Shown here: in pieces, positions 1-5,250 of the stretch | Layout: every line of letters starts with the position of its first letter | Position numbering within the stretch: the first letter of the stretch is position 1 | DNA from: GCA-965745 sp046704525 | Lineage (GTDB): Archaea > Thermoplasmatota > Thermoplasmata > Thermoplasmatales > Thermoplasmataceae | DNA length: 5,476 nt | Assembly: GCA_046704525.1 (NCBI GenBank) | Contig: JBJKRS010000014.1 | Coordinates: 1 to 5,476 of the forward strand | Reading direction: 5' to 3' | Made by a program: the position numbers and the translations under genes | The notes under the pieces: generated by a model | Seen by the model: only the letters and a program-made list of their open reading frames with translations | Database searches by the model: none | Told to the model about the DNA's origin: nothing

Positions 1-347
1 CCATGAGGTCCGGAATGATTGACGTCTCAAAGATGCAGTACATAAGGACCGCAACGGCAAAAGGAGTCCCGATCAGGAAGATTGTGCGGAAGCACGTCAG
101 GAGGAACGCACTACTGCCGACAATCACAGTGATAGGGCTCATGATGAGTTATCTCATCACCGGCCTGATTGTGATCGAGTCCCTGTTCTCCTACAAAGGA
201 CTCGGATGGTTTGTGGTGCAGTCCGTGATACACAGGGAAATCTATGGCATAGTGTATTCATCAATTCTACTGGGGATGGCGATCATCATTGCGACTATTG
301 TGACAGACGTCGCATATGCCTATATTGACCCAAGGATCCGATACTGA
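1..347 (+). CDS. ABC transporter permease, DppB/OppB type (3' part only)
   Basis: This is the C-terminal part of an inner-membrane permease of a peptide/nickel-type ABC importer. The frame is open at the left edge (bases 1-2 finish an upstream codon), so the ATG at base 3 is internal; about 114 residues of a usual ~310-340 are present. The first third carries the EAA loop that docks on the ATPase: YIRTATAKG, then a basic stretch and the NALLP signature. Two membrane segments follow (about residues 40-62 and 83-106 from the Met), with the family's GLG motif between them and a classic DPRIRY C-terminus. Family membership is clear; the substrate (oligopeptide, dipeptide, sugar or metal) cannot be read from this part. 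The usual partner permease (DppC) does not follow; the next gene is an unrelated helicase, so the rest of the transporter must lie to the left or elsewhere. Confidence 0.93.
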   Translation, partial: MRSGMIDVSKMQYIRTATAKGVPIRKIVRKHVRRNALLPTITVIGLMMSYLITGLIVIESLFSYKGLGWFVVQSVIHREIYGIVYSSILLGMAIIIATIVTDVAYAYIDPRIRY

Positions 348-361
348 CAGCCAGGGAGCCA

Positions 362-373
362 CTTTTTTTATAG
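362..373 (+). promoter_or_regulatory. TATA-like element and T7 tract before the helicase gene
   Basis: A run of seven T (363-369) continues into ATAG, giving a TTTTATA-like archaeal TATA box centred near 369. Archaeal transcription normally starts about 25-27 bases downstream of the box centre, here near 394-396, almost exactly on the GTG at 393. This suggests a leaderless helicase mRNA. The same T-run lies 16 bases past the permease stop codon and could also stop transcription from the left, since archaeal RNA polymerase ends on U-tracts. The element is visible in the sequence; both roles are inferred. Confidence 0.5.
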
Positions 374-392
374 CCGTCCAACATTGGATTAT

Positions 393-1976
393 GTGGAGAA
401 TCCGCTGCTGACAAGAAAAGCTGTTGAGCCTAGGGATTACCAGATCAACCTATACCGGGAGGCGCTTGAGCAAAACACTCTCGTAGTTCTTCCCACTGGA
501 CTTGGCAAAACCATAGTTGCAGCGCTGGTCATTGCAAAGGTCATGGAAGATACCGGCGGCAAGGCGCTCTTCCTTGCTCCTACCAAGCCTCTTGTCGGGC
601 AGCACTATGAAACTCTCAAAAAGCTCCTTTCCCTGAATGAGGATGAGATATCAAAATTCACGGGGGAGGTCGACAACGAGGACAGGCTCGTCAAGTGGGT
701 CTCTTCAAGAGTCGTCGTATCGACCCCGCAGGTCGTCGGAAATGACATCAGGAACGGATCGGCAGATCTGTCAGGGTTCCGTGTGGTTGTTTTCGATGAA
801 GCACACAGGGCTACCGGGAATTACGCTTATGTTCAGATTGCCCGGGCATACCGGGATATACGCCCTCGCCTGATTCTGGCAATAACTGCGAGCCCCGGGG
901 GAAACCGTGAAAAATTCGACGAAGTGAGGGAATCACTCGGAATAGAAAAAGTCCTGATCAAGGATGAGACGGACGAGGACGTCAAGAAATACGTAAATGA
1001 AGTCAGGCTCAACGTCGTGAAGATCAAGCTTCCCAGGAACGTTACAGAGATATCTCCGTACCTGAAGGCACTGTACAATCAGCTTCTCAACAAGCTCAGA
1101 TCTCACAAGGTCATAGGTACCGGAAACATGTCTCGCAAGGTTCTAGCATCCAAGATGCCGGACCTGATTGAGCGCGCCAAGGCAGGTGAAAAGGCTCTCT
1201 TCTCGTTTATACCGTACGTTTCGGCGGCCATAAGGATTGACTATGCAATAGAGTACCTTGAGAGCCAGGGTGTGCTGGTCGCTTACGACTACATAAAAAG
1301 CATACTTGAAAGCGAAGAGAAATCCCTGAAAAGGACCGCCTCCATTCTCAGGAACAGTGACAATTTCGACATAATGATGGAGAAAATGCAGGAGAGCATT
1401 GAGCGTGACAGATCAAACCCCAAGATGAGGGCGGCCCTGGAACTCAGTGAGGAGGTTCTTGCTGGAAGCCCAGATTCCAGGGTCATTATTTTCACGCATT
1501 TCAGGAAAACCTCCGACATACTCGCAACATACCTTGAGGAGGAATCTTCCATAATAAGGCCCGTAAGGTTCGTTGGCCAGGCCAGCAAGCAGGACGATGA
1601 AGGAATGAACCAGAAGATGCAGGCTGAGATACTTGAAGCCTTCAGGGCCGGAAAGTACAACGTTCTCGTGGCAACAAGCGTTGCTGAGGAGGGGCTTGAC
1701 ATACCAAGCACAGACAGGGTCATCTTCTACGAGCCTGTCCCCTCAGAGATAAGGTCCATTCAGAGAAGGGGGAGAACCGGAAGGAACCATGCGGGTGATG
1801 TGACAATCCTGCTATACGAGGAATCCAGGGACATGGGATACTATTATTCCAGCCTCAGGAAGGAGACCAGGATGAAGACAAACATGAAGAGGCACGAGAC
1901 CAGGTATGTTGAGGAAAAGAAAGCCCCTGAAGAAAAGAAGCCTGCGGGAGCCCGCGACCTTTTTGATTTCGAGTGA
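393..1976 (+). CDS. Hef/FANCM-family SF2 DNA helicase lacking the XPF nuclease domain
   Basis: An ATP-dependent helicase of the Hef/FANCM/MPH1 group, which remodels stalled replication forks and other branched DNA. In the 527-residue protein the motifs are: a Q-like RDYQ near 14-17, Walker A LPTGLGKT (33-40), motif Ia APTKPL (62-67), DEAH box (135-138), motif III TAS (165-167), motif IV VIIFTHFR (364-371), motif V ATSVAEEGLD (427-436) and motif VI QRRGRTGR (457-464). A helical insert of about 150 residues (roughly 195-355) separates the two RecA-like lobes, as in Hef. Typical euryarchaeal Hef is about 750-800 residues with a C-terminal XPF nuclease and HhH domains; this one stops after a short charged tail (EEKK repeats) ending in DLFDFE, with no nuclease. 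The track-length start is TTG at 384; I prefer GTG at 393 because the TATA-like box at 366-373 would place the transcript start there. The conserved fold begins after either. The stop lies 2 bases from the convergent RFC gene. Confidence 0.93.
   Translation: MENPLLTRKAVEPRDYQINLYREALEQNTLVVLPTGLGKTIVAALVIAKVMEDTGGKALFLAPTKPLVGQHYETLKKLLSLNEDEISKFTGEVDNEDRLVKWVSSRVVVSTPQVVGNDIRNGSADLSGFRVVVFDEAHRATGNYAYVQIARAYRDIRPRLILAITASPGGNREKFDEVRESLGIEKVLIKDETDEDVKKYVNEVRLNVVKIKLPRNVTEISPYLKALYNQLLNKLRSHKVIGTGNMSRKVLASKMPDLIERAKAGEKALFSFIPYVSAAIRIDYAIEYLESQGVLVAYDYIKSILESEEKSLKRTASILRNSDNFDIMMEKMQESIERDRSNPKMRAALELSEEVLAGSPDSRVIIFTHFRKTSDILATYLEEESSIIRPVRFVGQASKQDDEGMNQKMQAEILEAFRAGKYNVLVATSVAEEGLDIPSTDRVIFYEPVPSEIRSIQRRGRTGRNHAGDVTILLYEESRDMGYYYSSLRKETRMKTNMKRHETRYVEEKKAPEEKKPAGARDLFDFE
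1944..1964. terminator. Possible hairpin plus T-tract between convergent helicase and RFC genes
   Basis: GCGGG (1944-1948) and CCCGC (1951-1955) form a GC-only inverted repeat with a 2-base centre, in practice a 4-bp stem with a 4-base loop. On the plus strand it is followed after four bases by TTTTT (1960-1964). On the minus strand, the direction in which RFC transcripts leave their gene, it is followed by T-rich tracts (complement of 1931-1940 and 1911-1922). With only two bases between the two stop codons, any terminator must lie inside a coding region. The repeat and tracts are visible; terminator activity is inferred. Plus-strand ends at the T5 run would fall before the helicase stop codon, which argues against use in that direction. 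Confidence 0.3.
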
Positions 1977-1978
1977 TA

Positions 1979-2935
1979 TCAGTTGTACTCTGAGCCGATG
2001 TATGCAATCTTTGCTATAAGCGCGTCCAGCTGAATATTGTCGCTTGAACCCTCAACGATGCGGAACTCTGCCTCGGCAAGAGCCATTATGATCTCTATCT
2101 TCTGCCTCGGCGCGATTGGCTCCCTTCTCACATATGAGTGGAGGCCCTTGATTATGTCCATCCCGGAGAGTCCGTCTTCAATGAGCATCCTGTCCAGTAC
2201 ATCCCTCGCTTCGTCAAACAGCCCGGCAACTGCGGTTGACAGCAGCTTCTTGAACTGGGATGGCTGGGCGAAGCCTGCGATCTCATAAATCCTGGCAGCA
2301 GAAACCTCGCCAGAAGAATGTATTGCCTGAAGGATATTGAGCGCCTTCCTCATGTCCCCCTCAGAAATCTCGGTGATTGCCTCCAGAGAATCGTCGTCTA
2401 TGCTGAACTTCTCCATCTGGGATATCTCCTTCAGCCTTGCCCACATCTGATCGGGAGTAAGCGGGCGGAACCTCATAATGACAGTTCTGGACTGTATTGG
2501 TGGAATTATCTGGGACGAGTAGTTGCAGGAAAATATGAACCTTGTCGTACCGGAATACAGCTCCATGGTCCTCCTGAGCGCTGCCTGAGCTTCGGATGTC
2601 AGCTGATCCGCTTCGTCCAGGAAGATTATCTTGAAGCCCAGCTCGTTTGACGGCCTTATTCTCGCAAAATCCTTGACATTCTCCCTTATGACATCTATGC
2701 CGCGCTCATTTGAAGCATTGAGCTCAAGTAGGTTCTCCTTGTAATTCTCCCCGAAAAGTTCAATCGACAGGGCCAGGGCGGCTGAAGTCTTTCCAGTTCC
2801 GGCCGGTCCTGCAAATATGAGGTGAGGAAGTTCCCCTGCCTTGACGAAGGATTTCAGCTTCCGGATGTTCTCCTCCTGTCCGTGCACCTCTGAAAGATTC
2901 TTTGGCCTGTATTTTTCAATCCATATATCAAGCAT
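1979..2935 (-). CDS. rfcS: Replication factor C small subunit (sliding-clamp loader ATPase)
   Basis: AAA+ ATPase that, with one large RFC subunit, opens the PCNA ring and loads it on primed DNA for replication and repair. The 318-residue length is normal for archaeal RFC small subunits. Visible motifs: N-terminal WIEKYRPKNLSEVHGQ (RFC box II-like), Walker A GPAGTGKT (43-50), NASNERG (73-79), Walker B FLDEAD (105-110), AALRRTME (118-125), sensor 1 region FSCNY (135-139), the arginine-finger segment QSRT (148-151; most family members have SRC) and sensor 2 GDMRKA (193-198). The C-terminal helical collar domain covers about residues 225-318. I chose ATG at 2935 because it leaves only MLD before the conserved IWIEKYRP; an in-frame GTG at 2944 would add three residues and lies nearer the inverted repeat. 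The gene converges with the Hef-type helicase and is divergent from purN. Confidence 0.96.
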   Translation of the reverse strand: MLDIWIEKYRPKNLSEVHGQEENIRKLKSFVKAGELPHLIFAGPAGTGKTSAALALSIELFGENYKENLLELNASNERGIDVIRENVKDFARIRPSNELGFKIIFLDEADQLTSEAQAALRRTMELYSGTTRFIFSCNYSSQIIPPIQSRTVIMRFRPLTPDQMWARLKEISQMEKFSIDDDSLEAITEISEGDMRKALNILQAIHSSGEVSAARIYEIAGFAQPSQFKKLLSTAVAGLFDEARDVLDRMLIEDGLSGMDIIKGLHSYVRREPIAPRQKIEIIMALAEAEFRIVEGSSDNIQLDALIAKIAYIGSEYN

Positions 2936-2945
2936 GACTAGCACT

Positions 2946-2960
2946 CTGAACTTGGTTCAG
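2946..2960. repeat. Perfect 6-bp inverted repeat in the RFC leader
   Basis: CTGAAC-TTG-GTTCAG is a perfect inverted repeat of two 6-base arms around a 3-base centre, ending 10 bases before the chosen RFC start codon. It sits where the TATA-like box at 2977-2986 would place the transcription start (about 2956). It could be an operator for a dimeric winged-helix or helix-turn-helix regulator blocking initiation, or a small hairpin at the 5' end of the mRNA. The symmetry is certain; function is unproved, and a 6-bp repeat can occur by chance. Confidence 0.4.
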
Positions 2961-2974
2961 CATGAAGATTGCTA

Positions 2975-2990
2975 CCTTATTATAAAATAT
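2975..2990 (-). promoter_or_regulatory. TATA-like element for the RFC small subunit gene
   Basis: On the minus strand this reads ATATTTTATAATAAGG, a strong AT-rich match to the archaeal TATA box and the most AT-rich spot in the 166-base divergent intergenic region (2936-3101). With the box centred near 2982 the expected RNA start is near 2956, giving a leader of about 20 bases before ATG 2935. The element is nearly symmetric, so a weak plus-strand use toward purN is possible, but that would leave a leader of about 90 bases. Confidence 0.5.
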
Positions 2991-3070
2991 GGGTCAGAGT
3001 GATAATGTAATGCCTCTCCGACGGCTTTATCGTTTTTCGAGCAACTAAGTTCGCAGCGGCAAAAGCAAAC

Positions 3071-3078
3071 AATTAATG
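3071..3078 (+). promoter_or_regulatory. Weak TATA-like element before purN
   Basis: AATTAATG is a weak AT-rich block whose centre lies about 27 bases before the purN ATG at 3102, the spacing expected for a leaderless archaeal transcript. No convincing Shine-Dalgarno sequence precedes the ATG (only GAG at 3094-3096), which fits a leaderless start. The match to the TATA consensus is poor, so this is tentative. Confidence 0.3.
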
Positions 3079-3101
3079 TGAATTTCCGGATTTGAGTCTG
3101 G

Positions 3102-3737
3102 ATGAAGAGGATCGCTGTTCTTGCATCGGGCAACGGGACAAACCTGCAGGCGGTAATAGACGCGATTGAATCAGGGGGTCTCCAGGCAAAGATTGTACTG
3201 GTGCTTTCCGACAAAAAGGGAGCGTATGCCCTGAAGAGGGCAGAAAGTCATGGGCTCAAAGCTGTTGCGCTTGAAAAAACGCCTGAGAACCGCGAAAGGT
3301 ACTTCAATCTCCTGCTTTCTGAGATAGAAGAGGCATCCCCCGACTTCATAGTACTTGCGGGTTTCATGAAGATTCTCCCCGAACTGCTGCTGGAGAGATT
3401 TGAGAACAGGATCATAAATATCCACCCTTCCCTGCTTCCAAGCTTTGGGGGAATGGGTCTGTATGGAGCCAGGGTCCACAAGGCTGTCCTTGAAAGCGGC
3501 GCGAGGGTGACTGGGTGCACAGTCCATTTTGTCTCTGCAGATGTGGACGGCGGGCCAATCATCGAGCAAAGGACCATGGAAGTCAAGGACACGGACAATA
3601 CCGAATCCCTGTCAGAGAGGATACACAGCATAGAGCATCCTGCCCTGGTCAGTGCCATTGCATTGCTTGTAAGCGGAAACTACTCAATCCAGGGAAAGCG
3701 CGTCATAAGGCCTGCGGGGAAGCAGACCTCCCGCTAA
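3102..3737 (+). CDS. purN: Phosphoribosylglycinamide formyltransferase (GAR transformylase)
   Basis: Cytosolic enzyme of de novo purine synthesis that transfers the formyl group of 10-formyltetrahydrofolate to glycinamide ribonucleotide, giving FGAR. The 211 residues match the usual ~200-215. The N-terminus has the phosphate-binding loop LASGNGTNLQA (7-17). The catalytic signature NIHPSLLPSFGG (106-117) supplies Asn106 and His108. His142 in VHFV and Asp149 in DVDGGPII correspond to E. coli His137 and Asp144; Asp144 is the third catalytic residue. All catalytic positions are intact. The last ~12 residues form a basic tail beyond the conserved fold, and their codons overlap by 35 bp the 3' end of the convergent protease gene. 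No other purine gene is adjacent, so purN appears to be transcribed alone from the divergent region shared with RFC. Presence of PurN implies a folate-type one-carbon carrier in this organism. Confidence 0.96.
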   Translation: MKRIAVLASGNGTNLQAVIDAIESGGLQAKIVLVLSDKKGAYALKRAESHGLKAVALEKTPENRERYFNLLLSEIEEASPDFIVLAGFMKILPELLLERFENRIINIHPSLLPSFGGMGLYGARVHKAVLESGARVTGCTVHFVSADVDGGPIIEQRTMEVKDTDNTESLSERIHSIEHPALVSAIALLVSGNYSIQGKRVIRPAGKQTSR

Positions 3738-4719
3738 TGCCCCTCCTTCTCAGGTAGGCTATTATAGCTACAATCCCGATGACTCCAACAAAGAAGACCC
3801 AGTAGCTGAAATCGTTGGCCATTCCAGTCAGACCGGAGTCCAGGTAGATCACTGTAAAAACTCCGTTGAAGAACCAGTGGAATGGTATGTCGACATAGGC
3901 GCCGAACTTCAGGAAGGCGACTCCAAGGCCCAGTCCGGTAATAAAGACAGGTATGAACTTCCCCCAGTCCCATGCGCCGAAGAATATGTGGGCGTAACCG
4001 AATATTATGCTGGTTGCCAGTATCATCACCCAGTCTGCCCAGAACCATTTTATACCGTATTTTTCCCTGATCCTGCCCGGAATGATGAAGGAGAGCAGGG
4101 CATCGCCCATTGACGGTCTCCCCAGCGTCTGGCTGCGGAAGGTTACAACAAGAAAGAAGCAGTATAGGCCTATTGGGATGATCCTGAAGCCCAGCTCCTC
4201 GACAAAGGGTGCATATATCAGGTTAGTGTATCCAAGGAGCGGGTTCGTCTGCAGCAGGCTGGTTACTCCGCCGCCACCAACAGGTGTGCCTGAAGAGGTT
4301 TCATAATTTGTTACTAGTGCAACAATAAGCAGAACAGCAGTTCCAACCATGACCAGATACCCGACAGGAGCGTCCAGAGGGTCTTTGCCTGCATGCTTGT
4401 GGGTGTCGTATACCATGGCTCCGAACAATACAGCATACAGCGCAAAGAGCACGGAAAGCATGATTATCAGCGGAAACGGGGTGGGAACTTGGAATCCGAG
4501 AAGCAGCACAAAGAAGTAGGGTGAAATCTGCTGCGCCAGGGCGCTTCCCCAGCTTGGGTTTATCGAGACTGCTATTGCTGAAATGAAGAATAGCATCAGC
4601 ATCCCGAAGGTGATGTATGAGAGCACAAGGACGGCGCCTCTCCAGAGGGGGTTGCCTGCCTTTGGCTGCTCCCTGACTGGCCCGGAAAGAAAATCCTGCG
4701 TGGTGCTTTCTTCAGACAT
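3703..4719 (-). CDS. CPBP-family (CAAX/Rce1-like) intramembrane glutamic protease
   Basis: A polytopic membrane protein of 338 residues carrying all three signatures of the CPBP (Abi/Rce1-like) protease family: EELGFR (174-179), FGYAH (240-244) and HWFFN (281-285). In Rce1-type enzymes the glutamate of motif 1 activates water, and the histidines and asparagine complete the site inside the membrane. About eight membrane segments are apparent (near 28-52, 67-104, 118-138, 163-194, 228-247, 253-271, 278-294, 304-323); the N-terminal 25 residues are polar and the tail is basic. The catalytic core is preceded by about 160 residues, and the gap between motifs 1 and 2 (about 70 residues) includes a charged loop (196-227). 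The start is ATG at 4719. The gene lies 50 bases after the alkyltransferase on the same strand and overlaps purN tail to tail. The substrate is unknown: archaeal CPBP proteins may process prenylated proteins, act on peptides or bacteriocin-like molecules, or have other roles. Confidence 0.85.
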   Translation of the reverse strand: MSEESTTQDFLSGPVREQPKAGNPLWRGAVLVLSYITFGMLMLFFISAIAVSINPSWGSALAQQISPYFFVLLLGFQVPTPFPLIIMLSVLFALYAVLFGAMVYDTHKHAGKDPLDAPVGYLVMVGTAVLLIVALVTNYETSSGTPVGGGGVTSLLQTNPLLGYTNLIYAPFVEELGFRIIPIGLYCFFLVVTFRSQTLGRPSMGDALLSFIIPGRIREKYGIKWFWADWVMILATSIIFGYAHIFFGAWDWGKFIPVFITGLGLGVAFLKFGAYVDIPFHWFFNGVFTVIYLDSGLTGMANDFSYWVFFVGVIGIVAIIAYLRRRGISGRSASPQAL

Positions 4720-4739
4720 CCAGGCAGTACATAAATGGC

Positions 4740-4753
4740 ACGTACAAAAACGT
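4740..4753 (-). promoter_or_regulatory. T5 tract between alkyltransferase and protease genes
   Basis: On the minus strand this reads ACGTTTTTGTACGT, with TTTTT at 4750-4746. It lies about 20 bases past the alkyltransferase stop codon, so it may end that transcript. Its centre is also about 29 bases upstream of the protease ATG (4719), the spacing of a TATA box for a leaderless mRNA, although TTTTTGTA is a poor match to the consensus. Both roles are inferred. Confidence 0.3.
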
Positions 4754-4769
4754 TAGGAATACTTGCTCC

Positions 4770-5234
4770 TCAATCATGGAGGTCTCTGCTCTCTGCATCC
4801 AGCAACCTTGCCTTTGTTTCCACTCCGCCTTCAGACGAGAATCCACCAATGCCGTTCTTGGCAACGACTCTGTGGCAGGGTACCAGTATGGTCAACCTGT
4901 TGGCACCCACGGCATTCCCCACTGCTCGCACAGCTCCGGGCCTGCCCACCCTGATCGCAATCTCAGAATACGTTCTCACCTCACCTCGGGGTATCTCCCT
5001 GAGTGCCTGCCAAACTGAGCTCTGAAAGTCCGTGCCCCTTATGCGTATAGGTATGTCAAGTATGTCTTCCTCATTTCCCGAGATATGGCTGCAGACTCTG
5101 GCAAGCACCGGGTTCTCGGTCTCTTCGTGTCTTGGCTTGCCTGTGATCCTGAGCTCTGACACCTGCCCGTCCTCAAGTGTGCAGTTCAGGTATAGCCCGA
5201 TTGAATCACAAAAGGATGAGACCTGGATCTTCAT
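4770..5234 (-). CDS. ogt: Methylated-DNA--[protein]-cysteine S-methyltransferase (O6-alkylguanine-DNA alkyltransferase)
   Basis: Suicide DNA-repair protein that moves the alkyl group from O6-alkylguanine to its own cysteine in a single turnover. The 154-residue length fits the family. The N-terminal ~60 residues form the variable ribonuclease-H-like domain. The DNA-binding core begins at TDFQSSVWQALREIPRG (68-84), with Tyr89 in TYSEIA, the RAVGNA helix with the intercalating Arg103, Asn112 of the hinge, and the active-site VPCHRVV with acceptor Cys120. The GGFSS loop (130-134) and the final Glu148 of LLDAE are also present, so all key residues look intact. I chose ATG at 5234, which starts MKIQVSSF at the beginning of the domain and does not overlap the upstream gene; a TTG at 5267 in the same frame would add 11 unconserved residues and overlap the DUF35 gene by 17 bases. 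It follows DUF35 by 16 bases and probably shares its transcript. Confidence 0.95.
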   Translation of the reverse strand: MKIQVSSFCDSIGLYLNCTLEDGQVSELRITGKPRHEETENPVLARVCSHISGNEEDILDIPIRIRGTDFQSSVWQALREIPRGEVRTYSEIAIRVGRPGAVRAVGNAVGANRLTILVPCHRVVAKNGIGGFSSEGGVETKARLLDAESRDLHD

Positions 5235-5241
5235 AAAAAAA
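5235..5241 (-). terminator. T7 tract between DUF35 and alkyltransferase genes
   Basis: Seven consecutive T on the minus strand directly abut the alkyltransferase ATG and begin nine bases after the DUF35 stop codon. Archaeal RNA polymerase terminates at such U-tracts, so part of the transcription coming from DUF35 could stop here and lower downstream expression. It is too close to the ATG to serve as that gene's TATA box. No Shine-Dalgarno sequence fits in the 16-base gap. The tract is visible; termination is inferred. Confidence 0.3.
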
Positions 5242-5250
5242 TGGCTGGAA

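Noticed and set aside
1289..1723. A 144-codon open frame on the minus strand inside the helicase gene
   Set aside because: It is antisense to the conserved helicase motifs IV and V, is rich in Ser and Leu as expected from the complement of a coding strand, and shows no recognisable domain.
1977..2100. A frameshifted nuclease remnant after the helicase stop codon
   Set aside because: I looked for XPF-like residues (ERK, D) continuing on the plus strand; the DNA there encodes the conserved C-terminus of RFC on the minus strand, leaving no remnant.
2928..2963. An 11-codon upstream reading frame (ATG at 2963, minus strand) ending across the RFC start codon
   Set aside because: The TATA position predicts the transcript to start near 2956, downstream of this ATG, so it would not be in the mRNA; the length is within chance expectation.
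3171..3658. Two overlapping minus-strand open frames inside purN (132 and 136 codons)
   Set aside because: They lie opposite intact catalytic motifs of PurN, have no family resemblance and are shadows of the coding strand.
3734..4306. Open frames in other phases within the CPBP gene
   Set aside because: The minus-strand frame with all three CPBP motifs explains this region; the others have irregular composition and no domains.
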